Shown piece by piece: positions 1 through 12,353 of a stretch of 64,000 nucleotides of DNA (positions are counted from its first letter, which is position 1; the number at the start of each line of letters is the position of its first letter). The position numbers and the translations under genes were made by a program. The notes beneath the pieces were generated by a model. The model saw only the letters and a list, made by a program, of their open reading frames with translations, did not search any database and was not told the DNA's origin. Origin of the DNA: Mycolicibacterium sp. 018/SC-01/001 (lineage in GTDB: Bacteria; Actinomycetota; Actinomycetes; Mycobacteriales; Mycobacteriaceae); NCBI RefSeq assembly GCF_007096635.1, contig NZ_VKAA01000009.1:62001-126000 (forward strand), read 5' to 3'.

Positions 1-1
1 C

Positions 2-3000
2 GTCGCCTACACCGTCAACCACCACCGCAGCCGGTACCAGACCATCGCCACCGTCTGCGCCCGCACCCACGCCGAGGCCGTCACCGGCCTGCGTGCACTG
101 GCCGCCGGTCAGCCGGCACCCGGCGTCATCGGCGCCCACGACGCCCGCCTCGGAAACGGGACGGTGTTCCTGTACTCCGGGCAGGGCGCGCAGTGGGCCG
201 GCATGGGCAAGGCGCTGCTGGCCGAAGAGCCGGCGTTCGCCAAGGCCGTCGACGAGCTCGAGCCCGCATTCGTCGACAAGGTCGGTTTCTCGCTGCGCGA
301 GACGCTGGAGGCCGGGGAACCGGTCGTCGGCATCGACCGCATCCAGCCGGTGCTCGTCGGGATGCAGCTGGCGCTGACCGAGCTGTGGCGCTCCTACGGG
401 GTGGAACCCGATGCGGTGATCGGCCACTCGATGGGGGAGGCCACCGCTGCCGTCGTCGCCGGAGTGCTCACTCCCGCCGAGGGTTTCGACATCATCGCGA
501 CCCGCACCCGGTTGATGAAGCGGCTCTCGGGCCAGGGCGCGATGGCGCTGCTGGAGCTGGATCCCGCCGCGGCGGAGAAGCTGATCGCCGACACGCCGGA
601 CGTGACGATCGCGGTGTACGCCTCGCCCAAGCAGGTCGTCATCGCCGGCCCGCCGGAACAGGTCGACGGGCTCGTCGCCACGGTCGACAAGCAGGGCCGG
701 CTGGCGCGGCGCGTCGAGGTGGACGTCGCCTCGCACCATCCGACGATCGACCCGGTGCTGCCGGAGCTGCGCGAGGCACTGGCGTCGCTGAAGCCGGCCG
801 CGCCGAAGATCCCGCTGATCTCCACGGTCGCCTACACCGGCGACGCCCCGCTCTACACCGCCGACTACTGGGCGGCCAACCTGCGCAACCCGGTCCGGTT
901 CAGCCAGGCCGTGCACGAGGCCAGTGCCGACAACAGTGCGTTCATCGAGATCAGCCCGCACCCGTTGCTGTCCCACGCCATCAACGACACGCTGGCCGCG
1001 CAATCGGTCGGCAAGCGTTTCCACGTCGGGTCCACGGTCAACCGCGACACCCCCGAGGTGCTGGCCTTCCACGCGCAGCTCGCGGCGATCCGCCCGCCCG
1101 CGATCAGCGCCGAGGGCGCAGCGGGCCGGCTCGTCGACGTCCCGCCGACGGCGTGGCAGCACGTCCCGTTCTGGCTCAGTGACCGCGCCGGCGCCCCGCA
1201 GTACGCGGGCGCGCATCCGCTTCTCGGCGTGCACGTCGAGCTGCCGACGGGCAACGGCCACGTCTGGCAGTCCGACGTCGGCACCGACGCGCACCCGTGG
1301 CTGGCCGACCACGTGGTGCACGGTCTGCCCGTCATGCCGGGCGCCGGTTTCGCCGAGATCGCGGTCGCCGCCGCGCAGGAGGCGCTGGGCCGGCCCGCCA
1401 CCGGTGTTGCGGTGTCGGTCGAGGTCGAGGCGATGCTGCCGCTGGATGCGAAGACGCAGCTGACCACCCAGATCACGTCCGACGAGAACGGTGTCCAGCG
1501 CGTCGAGATCCACTCCCGTTCCGAGGCCGGCTGGACCCGGCACGCCGTCGGGACCGTCGCGGTGGCCGATCCGGAGACGCCGGCCAAGGTGCTGCCCACC
1601 GACGGCGCCACCCCGGTCTCCCCGGCCGATTTCTACACCGCGCTGCGGCGCACCGGTGCCCATCACGGCCCCGCGTTCCAGGCGCTGACCCGCATCGCCC
1701 GCTCCGACGGCGCGGCCGACACCGAGATCGAGCTGCCCGAGTCGGTGACCCCGCAGCGCGGCATCACGCTGCACCCGGTGCTGCTGGACGCGGCACTGCA
1801 GGGTCTCGCTGCGGCGATGAGCGACTCGACCCTGGCCGATTCCGGTGAGGACACCTACCTGCCCGTCGGCTTCGGCACCATCCGGGTGTTCTCGGACGTC
1901 GGCCGCCGGGCGCACTGTCACGCCGAACTGGTCAGTGTCGCCGACAGCGGCGACGCGACGGGCCGGGTCACCCTGACCGACGACACCGGCACCGTCCTGG
2001 CCCGCGTCGACGACGTGGCGCTCAAGCGCATCCAGCGCCGCACCGTGCCACTTCCGTTGTCGCAGAAGATCTTCGACTCGCGATGGGTGGAGTCCGCTGC
2101 GCCCGCAGCTCAGCCGGTCACCGGCAGCTGGCTCGCGCTGACCGACGGGGCTGCGGGTCAGGCCGCGGCGCAGGAGTTCGCGCAGCGTTTCGGCGGCCCG
2201 ACCCGGCGCGTCGTGACGGCCGACCTCGGCGACGAGTCGGCGGTGCGGGAGGCCTTCGCCACGGCGACCGCCGACCCGGATCTGCCACCGGCCGGCGTGA
2301 TCGTGTTCGGCGACTTCGATTCCGGGAACGGCGATCTCGCTGCCGGCCTCGAGCACGCCCGTGACGTGATCTGGGGCGTGGCCGGTACGGTGCGGGCGAT
2401 CGTGGGCAGCTGGCACGGCAAGGCGCCGCGCCTGTGGCTGGTCACCTCCGGTGGTCTGGTGGCCGCCGCGGCGGACGGCCCGGGCAACCCGGCCGCGAAC
2501 AGCCTCAAGGGGCTGGTCCGCGTGCTGGCCTACGAGCATCCCGACCTGAAGACGACGCTGCTCGACGCCGGCACGGAGGACGCGGCGGGCGCGCTCAGCG
2601 CCGAGATCGAAGGCAACTCGGCCGATGACGTGGTCGCCTGGCGGGGCGGCACCCGCCTGGTCGAGCGGCTCGCTCGCGCCGCGCTGCCGACCACGCCGGG
2701 CCAGCTGACGGTCCGCGGGGACGGCAGCTACGTCGTCACCGGCGCGCTGGGCGGTGTCGGCATGGCCGTCGTGCGCTGGCTGGTCGGTCACGGCGCGGGC
2801 CGGCTCGTGCTCAACGGCCGCAACGGTCCGTCCGACGAGGTGGCCGCCGAACTCGACACGCTGCGGCAGCGCGCCGAGATCGACGTCGTCACCGGCGATG
2901 TCTCAGACGCGGGTGTGGCCGGGCGGCTGGTCGCCGCCGCCGAGGAGACCGGCAAGCCGCTGCGCGGGCTCATCCACTCGGCCGCGGTGCTCGAGGACGA

Positions 3001-3868
3001 GATCTTCGTCGGCATGACGCGGGAGAGCCTGGACACCATCTGGGCGCCGAAGGCACTGGGTGCGCTGCGCCTGCACGAGGCGACCGTCGGCAAGGACCTG
3101 GACTGGTGGGTCGGGTTCAGCTCGATCGTGTCGCTGCTCGGCTCGCCGGGGCAGGCGGCCTACGCGGCGGCCAACGCCTGGTTGGACGGCCTGGTGTCGG
3201 CGCGGCAGGCGGCCGGGTTGCCGGCCATCGCGGTCAACTGGGGTCAGTGGGCCGACGTGGGTCTGGCCAGCACGCTGCGGTTCTCGGTGCTCGACCCGAT
3301 CAGCCCGGCCGAGGGCGTCGACGCGCTCGGCGGCGTGATGGCCGCGGGTCTACCCCGCGTCGGCATCGCCCGGCTACGGCTCGACCGTGCCGCGGCGGCG
3401 TTCCCCGAGATCCACCAGATCGGGTTCTTCACCGACATGGTGGGCGAGCTGCAGACCGACGACATCGACGAGGACTGGGGCGGCGCCGAGGCTCTCAAGA
3501 CGATGGACGCTGCCGAGGTGCACCGGGTCGTCGTGGCCCGGTTGCGTCGCCGGATCTCGGCCATCATGGGGTACTCCGACGACAGCGCGGTGGACGTCGC
3601 CCAGCCGCTGACCGAGCTGGGGCTCGACTCCCTGATGGCGGTGCGGATGCGCAACACGATCCGCGGTGACTTCGGGGTCGAGCCGCCGGTCGCGCTGCTG
3701 CTGCAGGGCGCGACGCTGACCGACCTCGCGGTGGACCTGATCCGTCAGCTCGGCCTGGAGGAGCAGGAGTCCGCCGAGCGCCCCAACGCCCTGCGCGAGC
3801 GCGCCCAGCAGCGCGCCGCCGCGCGTCAACGTGCCGCATCGCGGCGAAAGGTGGGACCACGATCGTGA
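2..3868 (+). CDS. ppsD: PpsD-like type I polyketide synthase, C-terminal part (AT-DH-KR-ACP)
   Basis: The frame is open from the left edge, so the KS domain lies outside the window; 1288 residues are visible. Domains in order are an acyltransferase ([10 protein letters not shown], then GHSMGE near visible residue 141, and VASHH, a methylmalonyl-type signature), a dehydratase (H-x3-G-x4-P motif in [11 protein letters not shown] near 440), a ketoreductase ([11 protein letters not shown] near 915, YAAAN near 1053) and an ACP (GLDSL, pantetheine Ser near 1210). AT-DH-KR-ACP without enoyl reductase, followed by ppsE, drrABC and papA5, matches PpsD of phthiocerol synthesis. The stop overlaps the ppsE start by 4 bases (GTGA), implying translational coupling. 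The exact lipid product is inferred. Confidence 0.88.
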   Translation, partial: VAYTVNHHRSRYQTIATVCARTHAEAVTGLRALAAGQPAPGVIGAHDARLGNGTVFLYSGQGAQWAGMGKALLAEEPAFAKAVDELEPAFVDKVGFSLRETLEAGEPVVGIDRIQPVLVGMQLALTELWRSYGVEPDAVIGHSMGEATAAVVAGVLTPAEGFDIIATRTRLMKRLSGQGAMALLELDPAAAEKLIADTPDVTIAVYASPKQVVIAGPPEQVDGLVATVDKQGRLARRVEVDVASHHPTIDPVLPELREALASLKPAAPKIPLISTVAYTGDAPLYTADYWAANLRNPVRFSQAVHEASADNSAFIEISPHPLLSHAINDTLAAQSVGKRFHVGSTVNRDTPEVLAFHAQLAAIRPPAISAEGAAGRLVDVPPTAWQHVPFWLSDRAGAPQYAGAHPLLGVHVELPTGNGHVWQSDVGTDAHPWLADHVVHGLPVMPGAGFAEIAVAAAQEALGRPATGVAVSVEVEAMLPLDAKTQLTTQITSDENGVQRVEIHSRSEAGWTRHAVGTVAVADPETPAKVLPTDGATPVSPADFYTALRRTGAHHGPAFQALTRIARSDGAADTEIELPESVTPQRGITLHPVLLDAALQGLAAAMSDSTLADSGEDTYLPVGFGTIRVFSDVGRRAHCHAELVSVADSGDATGRVTLTDDTGTVLARVDDVALKRIQRRTVPLPLSQKIFDSRWVESAAPAAQPVTGSWLALTDGAAGQAAAQEFAQRFGGPTRRVVTADLGDESAVREAFATATADPDLPPAGVIVFGDFDSGNGDLAAGLEHARDVIWGVAGTVRAIVGSWHGKAPRLWLVTSGGLVAAAADGPGNPAANSLKGLVRVLAYEHPDLKTTLLDAGTEDAAGALSAEIEGNSADDVVAWRGGTRLVERLARAALPTTPGQLTVRGDGSYVVTGALGGVGMAVVRWLVGHGAGRLVLNGRNGPSDEVAAELDTLRQRAEIDVVTGDVSDAGVAGRLVAAAEETGKPLRGLIHSAAVLEDEIFVGMTRESLDTIWAPKALGALRLHEATVGKDLDWWVGFSSIVSLLGSPGQAAYAAANAWLDGLVSARQAAGLPAIAVNWGQWADVGLASTLRFSVLDPISPAEGVDALGGVMAAGLPRVGIARLRLDRAAAAFPEIHQIGFFTDMVGELQTDDIDEDWGGAEALKTMDAAEVHRVVVARLRRRISAIMGYSDDSAVDVAQPLTELGLDSLMAVRMRNTIRGDFGVEPPVALLLQGATLTDLAVDLIRQLGLEEQESAERPNALRERAQQRAAARQRAASRRKVGPRS

Positions 3869-6800
3869 CGAGCAGTACGGGCGAGCAGGACCTCCCGGAC
3901 GGCGCGATCGCCGTCATCGGTATGGCCGGGAAGTTCCCCGGTGCGGACTCGGTGTCGGCGTTCTGGCGCAACCTGCGGGGCGGGGTCGAGTCGATCGTCG
4001 ACCTCTCGGAGAGCGAACTGCTGGCCAACGGCGTCACCGAACGCGCGCTGGCCAGCCGCGGCTATGTCCGCCGCGCCGGCCTGATGCCGGGCCTCGAGGA
4101 ATTCGATGCGGACTTCTTCGGGTTCACGCCGTACGCCGCGCGGATGCTCGACCCGCAGCACCGGTTGTTCCTGCAGGCGGTGTTCCACGCGCTCGAGGAC
4201 GCCGGCTACGACCCGGCCGACATGGAGTCCACCGTCGGTGTGTTCGGCACCAGCAGCTCCAGCGGCTACCTGCTGCACAACCTGATGTCGAACTTCGACC
4301 CGATGATGGTGATCGGCCAGGGCGCCAGCTTCGAGATGGTGAACCTGAGCCTGCAGAACGACAAGGACCACCTCGCCACGCGCGTCGCGCACCAGTTCGA
4401 CTTCCGCGGACCGGCGCTGTCGGTGGCGACGGCGTGCTCGTCGTCGCTGGTGGCGGTGCACCTGGCGTGCCAGTCGATCCTCAACGGCGAGTGCGACATC
4501 GCGCTGGCCGGCGGATCGTCGCTGCGCATCCCGCATCACGTCGGCTACTGGTACGAGCAGGGCGCGATGGTCTCGCCGACGGGGCAGTGCCGGCCGTTCG
4601 ACGTGCGGTCGGACGGCACGATCTTCGCCAGCGGTGTCGGCGTCGTGGTGCTCAAGGCGCTGGCCGACGCGATCGACGACGGTGACCGCATTCACGCGGT
4701 GATCCGCGGCTCGGCGCTGAACAACGACGGTGCCACGAAGATGACCTACGCCGCGCCCAATGCGCTGGGTCAGGCCGAGGTCATCGCCGAGGCGCACGCG
4801 ATCGCCGGGGTGGACGCCTCGTCGATCACCTACGTCGAGACCCACGGCACCGGGACCCCGCTCGGGGATCCGATCGAAGTGGAGGGCCTGCGGCAGGCGT
4901 TCGAGCTGGCCGAGGAGACCCGCAGCGCGCCGTGCTACCTGGGCTCGGTGAAGTCCAACATCGGGCACCTGGAGACCGCGGCCGGCATCGCGGGTCTGAT
5001 CAAGGCGATCCTGTGCCTGGAGCACAAGGCGATCCCGGCGACGCTGCATTACACCAGCCCGAATCCGGAGCTGCACATCGACCGCGGGCCGTTCCGGATC
5101 CGCAACGCCGACGGCCCATGGGAGTCCGACGGCATCCGCCGCGCCGGGGTCAGCTCGTTCGGTGTGGGCGGCACCAACGCCCACATCGTGCTCGAGGAGG
5201 CGCCCTACGCCCCCGCGCCGACGCCGAGCGCCAAGCCCCAGGTGCTGGTGCTGTCGGCCCGCACCCAGGAGGCGCTGGCCCAGTCACGCGCAGCGCTGGC
5301 CACTCACTTCTCGTCACCGGCGGACGACCTCGACGAGGTCAGCCTGCCCGACGCCGCCTACACGCTGACCCGCCGTCGCACGGAGCCGTTCCGGCTGGCC
5401 GCGGTCGTGCACGATCAGGCCAACGCCGCGACGGTGCTCTCCGCGGCGGAAACCGACAACGTCTTCATCGGCGAAGGTGTGCCGGACGTCCAGGGGTCCG
5501 GTGAGCGGGTGGCGTTCCTGTTCCCCGGTCAGGGCGCCCAGCACATCGGGATGGCGCGCGGGCTCTACGACACCGAGCCGGTGTTCGCCCGCCACTTCGA
5601 CGAGTGCGTGGCCGGTTTCAACGACCTGATGGGGTACGACCTGCGCGCCGAGATCTTCGACGGGGTCGGCCGCAACCTCGAGCACACCGACCGCGCTCAG
5701 CCCGCACTGTTCACCGTCGAGTACGCGCTGGCGAAACTGCTGCAGTCCTACGGCGTGGAGCCTGCGGTCATGGCGGGCCACAGCATCGGCGAGTACGCGG
5801 CCGCGACCATCGCCGGCGTGTTCGACCTCGACACCGCGATCACCGTCGTGGCCAAGCGGGCGCAGCTCATGCACGCCGCCCCCCGCGGCGTCATGGTCGC
5901 GGTTCCCCTGAGCCCGCAGGCCGTCGCCGAACACCTCACCGGCGACGTCGACGTCGCCACCATCAACGATCCGGGCAGCTGTGTGGTCGCCGGCAGCGAC
6001 GCCGCGATCCGCACGTTCCAGGCCGCGCTGGCGGAGAAGGGTGTCGCCGCGCGCCGGGTGCGCACCTCGCACGCGTTCCACTCTCGGCTGATGGATCCGG
6101 TGGTGGCGGAGTTCGCCACGTTCCTGTCGTCGGTGACGCTGCACGAGCCGCGAATCCCGTTGCTGTCCAACATCACCGGCACCACGATGTCGCCGGCCGA
6201 GGCCACCAACCCGAACACCTGGGCGCGTCAGATCCGGGCCACGGTGCGCTTCGCCGACGAACTCGACCTGCTGCTGAACGCGCCCGACCGGGTGCTCGTG
6301 GAGGTCGGTCCGGGCGGCACGCTGACGTCGTCGGCGGGCCGGCACCCGCGGTGGTCGGAACGCCACCGCGCGGTCCGGATGATGCGGCACCAGGCGCAGA
6401 ACCGCAGCGACGGCGACACCTTCCTGCTCGGGCTGGGTCAGCTGTGGGCGGCAGGTGTCGATGTGGATTGGACCCCAGCCTGGACGCCGGCCTCGAACGG
6501 CTCGAACACCGAAGCCGAACCGCAGCTGGTCACGCTGCCCGGCTATCCGTTCGCCAAGCAGCGGCACTGGGTCGAGCACAACGCCACTGCGGCGTGGCTC
6601 AACGGGGCACCGGCGGCCAACGGGGTCGCCCCCGATGCCTCCGCACCCGCGGCCGCGCCTGCCGCTGCGGGCGGGGCATCGTCGGTCGAGACGGTGCTCG
6701 CGCAGGTGTGGGCGCAGTGCCTCGGGCTGCCGGACATCGACCGCAACGCCAACTTCTTCGAGATCGGCGGCGACTCGCTGATCGCGATCAGCGTGGCGAT

Positions 6801-8325
6801 GACCGCCGGGCACCGCGGGCTGGACCTCACGCCACAGGATCTCTACGAGAACCAGACGGTGTCGTCGCTGGCCAAGGTCCTCAGCGCGCGCTACGCCGAG
6901 GGCGGTCTGGCCCGGCAGTCGCTCGACGACGTCGTCACCCCGCCGGTGCCGCCGAACGTCGCGTACTTCCTCGAGCACGGCCTGCGTGACGTCGGCCGCT
7001 GGCGCACCCCGGTGGTCCTGGGCTTGCGCGGCGACATCGCAGAAGACGACGTGCGCGCGGTGCTGACCGCGGTCACCGCGGCTCACGACGCCCTGCGCGT
7101 GCACCTCGTGGAGCGGGCCGGCACCTGGGAACAGCACATCGCAGAGCCCGGCGAGTTCACCGAATTGGTCGTCCGCGCGCTGCCCGACGGGGTGGCGGCG
7201 GGCAGCCCGCAGGAACGCGACGCCGTGGCGGCGGCGCTCGACGAGCAGATGCGCGAGCACCAGCTGCTCACCGCACCGCTGACCGCGACATTCCTGCGCG
7301 GCTCCCACGGCGGCCGGTCGTCGCTCGTGCTGGCCCTGCACGGCGTGGCCGGCGGACCCGGTGACGACGGCACGTCCCGCGACGTGCTGCTCACCGATCT
7401 GGTCACGGCGTTCTCGCAGCGGATGGCGGGGGAGGAGATCACCCTCGCCCCGGTGCCCACGTCGTGGCGGGAGTGGTCGCAGCGCTGCGCCGGGCTGGCC
7501 ACTCATCCGGCGGTCCTGGACAGCCGCGACTACTGGCTGCAGGTGGCGCGCTCCGCCACCGTCACGGTGGCGGGCCCGGAACCGTCCGAGCGTCCCGGCG
7601 CCGACGACGTCGTCCGGCTGTCGACCTCGCTGTCACCCGCCGAGACCGGTGAGATCGACGACGCCCGGCGCCGGTTGCGGCTGCCGGTGGAGGAGATCCT
7701 GCTGGCCGCGCTGGGCCGAACGGTGGCCGCCACGGCCGGTGAGGGCACGGTCGCCGTCGACGTCGGAGGCCGCGGCCGCTCGGTGCTCAAGCCCGACGTC
7801 GACCTGCAGCGCACCGTCGGGTGGTTCTCCACCCTGCACCCGGTCGCGCTGCCGGCGGCACAGCACACGGGCGCGGCGGCGCTGCTCGACGACGTCCGCG
7901 AGACGCTGAAGGCGGTGCCGCACTACGGCATCGGCTACGGCCTGCTGCGCTACCTGTACGCGCCGACGGCCCGGGCGCTGGCGGCCACTCGCTCGTCGGA
8001 CATCCTGTTCACCCACGTCGGCACCATCCCCGACGTGCCGGCCGAACAGCCAGAGGACGCGGCGGTCCGGTTCGACAGCGACACCGCGATGCCGATCCGC
8101 GATGCGCTGCCGGGCCTGGGGCACGCGCTGGAGCTGCGGGTGTACCGCTCGGCCGGCGTGCTCTACACCGACTGGTGGTACGACAGCCGGCGGCTGGGGC
8201 CCACCGATGTGGAATCCTTTGCCCGGCAGTACTCGACCGCACTGCTGGAGATCACGAGGGACGCGCTGGCCGCCGAGGACGCCGACGCGGCCGGAGACGA
8301 GCTGGCGCTCGTCGATCTCTCGTGA
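3865..8325 (+). CDS. ppsE: PpsE-like type I polyketide synthase (KS-AT-ACP-condensation-like)
   Basis: 1486 residues, essentially the length of M. tuberculosis PpsE. It has a KS (catalytic Cys191 in [22 protein letters not shown]), an AT (FPGQGAQ, GHSIGE near 638, HAFH at about 736), an ACP (GGDSL, Ser near 971) and a C-terminal condensation-like domain from about residue 1010. In that domain the HHxxxDG motif is degenerate ([10 protein letters not shown]). This layout is characteristic of PpsE, which makes the last elongation of phthiocerol before release and transfer by PapA5. HAFH usually marks malonyl-CoA selectivity. The GTG start overlaps the ppsD stop. Confidence 0.92.
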   Translation: MTSSTGEQDLPDGAIAVIGMAGKFPGADSVSAFWRNLRGGVESIVDLSESELLANGVTERALASRGYVRRAGLMPGLEEFDADFFGFTPYAARMLDPQHRLFLQAVFHALEDAGYDPADMESTVGVFGTSSSSGYLLHNLMSNFDPMMVIGQGASFEMVNLSLQNDKDHLATRVAHQFDFRGPALSVATACSSSLVAVHLACQSILNGECDIALAGGSSLRIPHHVGYWYEQGAMVSPTGQCRPFDVRSDGTIFASGVGVVVLKALADAIDDGDRIHAVIRGSALNNDGATKMTYAAPNALGQAEVIAEAHAIAGVDASSITYVETHGTGTPLGDPIEVEGLRQAFELAEETRSAPCYLGSVKSNIGHLETAAGIAGLIKAILCLEHKAIPATLHYTSPNPELHIDRGPFRIRNADGPWESDGIRRAGVSSFGVGGTNAHIVLEEAPYAPAPTPSAKPQVLVLSARTQEALAQSRAALATHFSSPADDLDEVSLPDAAYTLTRRRTEPFRLAAVVHDQANAATVLSAAETDNVFIGEGVPDVQGSGERVAFLFPGQGAQHIGMARGLYDTEPVFARHFDECVAGFNDLMGYDLRAEIFDGVGRNLEHTDRAQPALFTVEYALAKLLQSYGVEPAVMAGHSIGEYAAATIAGVFDLDTAITVVAKRAQLMHAAPRGVMVAVPLSPQAVAEHLTGDVDVATINDPGSCVVAGSDAAIRTFQAALAEKGVAARRVRTSHAFHSRLMDPVVAEFATFLSSVTLHEPRIPLLSNITGTTMSPAEATNPNTWARQIRATVRFADELDLLLNAPDRVLVEVGPGGTLTSSAGRHPRWSERHRAVRMMRHQAQNRSDGDTFLLGLGQLWAAGVDVDWTPAWTPASNGSNTEAEPQLVTLPGYPFAKQRHWVEHNATAAWLNGAPAANGVAPDASAPAAAPAAAGGASSVETVLAQVWAQCLGLPDIDRNANFFEIGGDSLIAISVAMTAGHRGLDLTPQDLYENQTVSSLAKVLSARYAEGGLARQSLDDVVTPPVPPNVAYFLEHGLRDVGRWRTPVVLGLRGDIAEDDVRAVLTAVTAAHDALRVHLVERAGTWEQHIAEPGEFTELVVRALPDGVAAGSPQERDAVAAALDEQMREHQLLTAPLTATFLRGSHGGRSSLVLALHGVAGGPGDDGTSRDVLLTDLVTAFSQRMAGEEITLAPVPTSWREWSQRCAGLATHPAVLDSRDYWLQVARSATVTVAGPEPSERPGADDVVRLSTSLSPAETGEIDDARRRLRLPVEEILLAALGRTVAATAGEGTVAVDVGGRGRSVLKPDVDLQRTVGWFSTLHPVALPAAQHTGAAALLDDVRETLKAVPHYGIGYGLLRYLYAPTARALAATRSSDILFTHVGTIPDVPAEQPEDAAVRFDSDTAMPIRDALPGLGHALELRVYRSAGVLYTDWWYDSRRLGPTDVESFARQYSTALLEITRDALAAEDADAAGDELALVDLS

Positions 8326-8352
8326 CACCGCGCAACCGGGCAGGAGGAGCTC

Positions 8353-9354
8353 ATGTCCCGCTCTGACAAGGCGGTCGTCGTCGCAGGCATCCGGAAGTCG
8401 TTCGGCTCGGTGGTGGCGCTGCGTGACGTCAGCTTCGAAGTCGGCCGCGGCGAGGTGCTGGGCCTGCTCGGCCCCAACGGCGCAGGCAAGACCACGACGG
8501 TCAACATCCTGTCGACGCTGATCACCCCTGACAGCGGGCGCGCACTGATCGCCGGCCACGACGTCGTCGCCGACCCGGCCGGAGTGCGGCGCTCGCTGAT
8601 GCTGACGGGGCAGTACGCCGCGCTCGACGACATGCTGACCGGCCGGGAGAACCTGCTGATGTTCGGTCGGCTGCAGGGCCTGAAGAAGAAGGTGGCCAAG
8701 GAGCGCGCGCTGGAACTGCTCGAACAGTTCGACCTGGTCGAGGCCAGCGACCGCCCGGTCAGCACGTACTCAGGCGGCATGAAGCGCCGCATCGACATCG
8801 CCTGCGGGTTGGTGGTCCGCCCTGAGGTGGTGTTCCTCGACGAACCGACCACCGGGCTGGATCCGCGCAGCCGCCAGGCGATCTGGGAGTTGGTCACCGA
8901 CTTCAAGGAAGCCGGGATCGCCACGCTGCTCACCACGCAGTACCTCGAAGAGGCCGATCTGCTCAGCGACCGGATCATCGTGATCGACAAGGGCACGGTG
9001 ATCGCCGAAGGCACGGCCGACCAGCTCAAGGAGCGCACCGGGGGCACCTACTGCGAGATCGTGCCCCGCCACATGAAGGACCTGCCGGAGGTGGTGCGGG
9101 TGCTCGGGCCGCTGCTGCCCCAGGCCAACCGCGCCGCGCTGACGGAGACATCGGACCGCATCTCGATGCCGGCGCCGGAGGGTCCGCGCACGCTGATGGC
9201 CGCGCTGACCAAGCTCAACGAGGCCGACATCGAACTGATGGACATCGCGCTGCGCCGCCCGTCGCTCGACGAGGTGTTCCTGGCCCTGACCGGTGACCAC
9301 GCGCGCGGCGAGACCGACCGGACCGAGGTCCCGGCCGCGGGCGCCTACGCGTGA
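8353..9354 (+). CDS. drrA: Daunorubicin-resistance-type ABC transporter ATPase DrrA
   Basis: 333-residue ABC ATPase. Walker A is GPNGAGKTT at residues 40-48, the signature YSGGM is at 139-143, and Walker B with its glutamate is VVFLDEP at 159-165. The switch position reads TTQYLEEAD, the Gln-containing form typical of the Drr family. A strong AGGAGG lies just upstream of the ATG. It follows ppsE by 27 bases and precedes two integral-membrane permeases, as in the PDIM locus, where DrrABC with MmpL7 exports the lipid to the outer envelope. Its C-terminal region ends at the GTGA overlap with drrB. Substrate is inferred from context. Confidence 0.93.
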   Translation: MSRSDKAVVVAGIRKSFGSVVALRDVSFEVGRGEVLGLLGPNGAGKTTTVNILSTLITPDSGRALIAGHDVVADPAGVRRSLMLTGQYAALDDMLTGRENLLMFGRLQGLKKKVAKERALELLEQFDLVEASDRPVSTYSGGMKRRIDIACGLVVRPEVVFLDEPTTGLDPRSRQAIWELVTDFKEAGIATLLTTQYLEEADLLSDRIIVIDKGTVIAEGTADQLKERTGGTYCEIVPRHMKDLPEVVRVLGPLLPQANRAALTETSDRISMPAPEGPRTLMAALTKLNEADIELMDIALRRPSLDEVFLALTGDHARGETDRTEVPAAGAYA

Positions 9355-10190
9355 GCGGCGCCGTCACGACCCGGCCCGCCCGGTCCACGGTCCCGGAGGC
9401 CACCCGGCCCCGGGTGCGCGCGCTGCAGCAGTGGTGGGTGCTCACGGTCCGGATGATCACCCCGACACTGCGCAACGGCGAACTGGCCACGCAGATCATC
9501 GGGTCGATCGTGTTCACGATCGGCTACTACCTGCCGCTCAAGCAGATGATGGGCCAGGTCCAGCCGCTGTCCAGCTACGCCCAGTACCTGACGCCGCTGA
9601 TCATCCTGCAGGCCATCTGGTTCGCCGCGGTGTCGGCGGCGTTCCGATCGGCCACCGATTCGGTGCAGGGCATCAACCGGCGGTTCCGCGCGATGCCGAT
9701 CCCGGCGATCATGCCGCTGGCCTCCCGGCTGACCGCGAGCATGTACCGCTGCGTCATCGCGCTCGTCGTGTCGGTGGCCTGCGGCCACGTCATCGGCTTC
9801 CGATTCCACGGCCCCGTGCTGCACATCGTCGGCTTCGCCGGGCTGGTGCTGCTGATCGGCGCGACGCTGGCCGTCATCGGTGACCTCATCGGCATCGCGA
9901 CCCAGAATCCGGAGGCCACCGCGCCGATGATGCTGGTGCCGCAGCTGACGCTGGGCCTGGCGTCGGTGGGTCTGCAGCCCGTCGAGCAGTTCCCCGATTG
10001 GATCCAGGGCTTCGTGCGCAATCAGCCGCTCTCGCAGTGGGTGTACGGCCTGCAGGCACTCGCCGGGGACAGCACCGCCGCGGCACCGCAGGTGACGTGG
10101 GCGGTTCTGACCCCGGGTCTGGCGTGGGCGCTCGGCGCGGGCGTCGTCGCCGTCGTGCTGCACCGCATCGTCAGCAGGAGGAGGCGGTGA
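9351..10190 (+). CDS. drrB: Drr-type ABC-2 permease DrrB
   Basis: 279 residues with about six hydrophobic segments and the ABC-2 permease features of the DrrB family, including the conserved stretch EQFPDWIQGFVRNQPLSQWVYGLQAL before the last membrane segment. The GTG start overlaps the drrA stop by 4 bases and the 3' end overlaps drrC in the same way, so the three subunits are probably made in step. Expected role: one membrane half of the lipid exporter in the inner membrane. Assignment as DrrB rather than DrrC rests on gene order. Confidence 0.88.
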   Translation: MSGAVTTRPARSTVPEATRPRVRALQQWWVLTVRMITPTLRNGELATQIIGSIVFTIGYYLPLKQMMGQVQPLSSYAQYLTPLIILQAIWFAAVSAAFRSATDSVQGINRRFRAMPIPAIMPLASRLTASMYRCVIALVVSVACGHVIGFRFHGPVLHIVGFAGLVLLIGATLAVIGDLIGIATQNPEATAPMMLVPQLTLGLASVGLQPVEQFPDWIQGFVRNQPLSQWVYGLQALAGDSTAAAPQVTWAVLTPGLAWALGAGVVAVVLHRIVSRRRR

Positions 10191-11056
10191 TAGCGCGCGC
10201 GTCCGCGGCCAAGGCCGCCCCGGAACCGGTGACCAAGGCGCCGTACCGGCCCGGCAGGCACCGTGACGCCCGGGTCTGGGAGAACTCGCCGCGGCGCCTG
10301 GTGCCGCAGGTGCTGCTGCTGACCTACCGGATCCTGCGGCGGTGGAGCCGCGACCCGGCGACCCTGGTGCAGTCGTTCGTCATGCCTGCCGGCTTCCTCG
10401 CCGCCCTCGACATCGTGTTCGGCGACGTCATCAAGCAGGTGAGCGGCCAGAGCGGGTTGTACGGCCAGGTGCCTCTCGTCGCGCTGGTCGGCGGGATGAC
10501 GGGCGCGATCATCGGCGCGATCAGCGTGATGCGGGAGCGCGACACCGGTCTGCTGGCGCGGTTCTGGGTGGTGCCGATGCACCGCGCCGCCGGGCTGTTG
10601 TCGCGGATGCTCGCCGAGTGGGTGCGCATCGTGGTGATCACGCTGGTCGTCATGTGTGTCGGGGTCGCGTTGGGCTTCCGGTTCGAGCAGGGCCTGCCGG
10701 CGGCGATCGCGTGGGTGTTCATGCCCGCCCTGTTCGGGGTGGCGCTGTCGGCGGCGGTGCTGACGCTGGCGCTGTACTCGTCGAGCACGCTGGTTCCGCA
10801 GGCCACCGACATCGTGGTGGCGGTGCTGATGTTCTTCTCCATCGGCTTCGTTCCGCTCGATCAATACCCGAAGTGGCTGCAGCCGTTCGTCGAACACCAG
10901 CCCGTCAGCTATACGATCAAGGCGATGCGTGGCCTGTCCGTGGACGGGCCCATCGCCGAACCGGTCCTGTTCACGGTGCTGTGGTCCGTCGGCATCTTCG
11001 CGGCGTGCGCGGTGCCGCTGGCCATCGGCTACCGCAGGGCCAGCCGCCGCGGGTGA
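10187..11056 (+). CDS. drrC: Drr-type ABC-2 permease DrrC
   Basis: 289 residues counted from the GTG at 10187, which overlaps the drrB stop (GTGA) and has an AGGAGG just upstream. A longer reading frame upstream lies inside drrB and is not used. A basic cytoplasmic N-terminus is followed by about six membrane segments, and the C-terminal half carries the same conserved block as DrrB ([26 protein letters not shown]). It forms the second membrane half of the DrrABC exporter. It is followed by papA5 after 34 bases. Confidence 0.9.
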   Translation: MIARASAAKAAPEPVTKAPYRPGRHRDARVWENSPRRLVPQVLLLTYRILRRWSRDPATLVQSFVMPAGFLAALDIVFGDVIKQVSGQSGLYGQVPLVALVGGMTGAIIGAISVMRERDTGLLARFWVVPMHRAAGLLSRMLAEWVRIVVITLVVMCVGVALGFRFEQGLPAAIAWVFMPALFGVALSAAVLTLALYSSSTLVPQATDIVVAVLMFFSIGFVPLDQYPKWLQPFVEHQPVSYTIKAMRGLSVDGPIAEPVLFTVLWSVGIFAACAVPLAIGYRRASRRG

Positions 11057-11090
11057 CCCCGCTTTCGACGCACAGGGAGTTGTGAGAAAC

Positions 11091-12347
11091 GTGTATCCGA
11101 CCTCCGGGATCCGCAAGTTGGCGCGCAGCGAGGAGATGTTCGCCGAGACGCACAACTTCATCGGCCTGGCGGCGCACGTCAGGGGCCCGATGGACGCCGA
11201 CGCGCTCTCCGACGCCTTCGATGCGCTCATCGAGGCGCATCCCGTCCTCGGCGGGCACCTCGAGCAGCTCCCCGACGGCAAGTGGGAGATCGTGCTCGAC
11301 GATCTGATGCCCCCGGGCATCGAGGTGGTCGAGCTGGCCGGTGACGAGCCGGCGCCCCCGCTGATCTTCGACCAGACCCAGTCACTGGTGCACCTGCGCC
11401 TGACGATCCGCGACGGGGTGGCCCAGCCGACGCTCTACATCCACCACAGCCTGGCCGACGGCCATCACCAGTTCAGCCTCGTCGAGGAGCTGTTCTCCAC
11501 CTACACCGATCTGGTGACCACGGGGACCACGCGCCCGGTGAAGGTGCATCCCGCGCCCGAGCCGCTCGAGGTGATCCTGGCCAGCCGCGGGGTCGAGAAG
11601 AGGCCGCGATCAGGCCTGGAGCGGCTGCTGACAGCGATGTTCGCCTACGAGCTGCCACCCTCGCGCCGCACGCCCTCGGAGACCAATCCGGTTCTGCCGC
11701 AACTGGTTCCGATGGAGTACTGCACGCTCTCGGAAGCGGACACCGAGAAGATCATCGCGTTCTGCCGGGCCAACAAGCTCGGCCTGAACAGCCTGCTGTC
11801 GGCGGCCGTGCTGATGGCCGAGTGGCAGGTGCGCAACACCCCGAACATCCCGGTGCCCTACGTCTACCCGGTCGATCTGCGCTACCTGCTGACGCCACCG
11901 GTGTCGGCGACCGAGAGCACCAACCCGGTGGGCATCGCGACGTACCTGGCCGAAATCCATCCGGGCACCGATGTGGCGGCGCTGGCCCGCGACATCAACG
12001 ACACGTACAAGAAGGACATCGCCGAGGGCGTCATCCAGCAGAGCTTCCTGCACTTCAGCCCCCAGTACGTCGGCAACCCGCCCGGCCTGCCCGATGTGGT
12101 GATGTTCACCGACAACGGCATCGTCCCGCCGCTGCGCACCCCGCCGGACATGGAGGTGGCGGCCAGCCACGGCGAGTTCTACTTCGCGGTGGGCGCGGGC
12201 ATCGAGATCTACACGTCGAAGATCTTCAACGGCCAGTTGATGATCGAGTACCACAGCCACGGTCCCGATCGCGACAAGTCGATCGCCGCGATCGAGGCCC
12301 AGCTGCGCAGCATCGCGGCCAAGCAGACCGCGAGCACCGGCGCCTAG
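11091..12347 (+). CDS. papA5: Phthiocerol diester acyltransferase PapA5
   Basis: 418 residues from the GTG at 11091, chosen because AGGGAG ends 11 bases upstream and the N-terminus ([15 protein letters not shown]) aligns with M. tuberculosis PapA5 (MFPGSVIRKLSHSEE). An in-frame GTG at 11082 is too close to that ribosome site. The acyltransferase motif HHSLADG is at residues 118-124, giving catalytic His119 and Asp123. PapA5 moves mycocerosic acids from Mas onto the phthiocerol hydroxyls. Here mas does not follow. The gene ends convergently with a methyltransferase, and the two stop codons share one CTAG. Confidence 0.94.
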   Translation: MYPTSGIRKLARSEEMFAETHNFIGLAAHVRGPMDADALSDAFDALIEAHPVLGGHLEQLPDGKWEIVLDDLMPPGIEVVELAGDEPAPPLIFDQTQSLVHLRLTIRDGVAQPTLYIHHSLADGHHQFSLVEELFSTYTDLVTTGTTRPVKVHPAPEPLEVILASRGVEKRPRSGLERLLTAMFAYELPPSRRTPSETNPVLPQLVPMEYCTLSEADTEKIIAFCRANKLGLNSLLSAAVLMAEWQVRNTPNIPVPYVYPVDLRYLLTPPVSATESTNPVGIATYLAEIHPGTDVAALARDINDTYKKDIAEGVIQQSFLHFSPQYVGNPPGLPDVVMFTDNGIVPPLRTPPDMEVAASHGEFYFAVGAGIEIYTSKIFNGQLMIEYHSHGPDRDKSIAAIEAQLRSIAAKQTASTGA

Positions 12348-12353
12348 GCGCCG
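12338..12353. repeat. 16-bp perfect palindrome at convergent stop codons
   Basis: CGGCGCCTAGGCGCCG is self-complementary and is centred on the CTAG that supplies the TAG stop of papA5 and the TAG stop of the opposing methyltransferase. Both proteins therefore end in Gly-Ala. There is no loop, so it is a weak candidate for a hairpin terminator. Confidence 0.6.

Noticed and set aside
5314..7506. 730-codon minus-strand frame inside ppsE
   Set aside because: Antisense to conserved PKS domains; Arg/Gly-rich shadow product.
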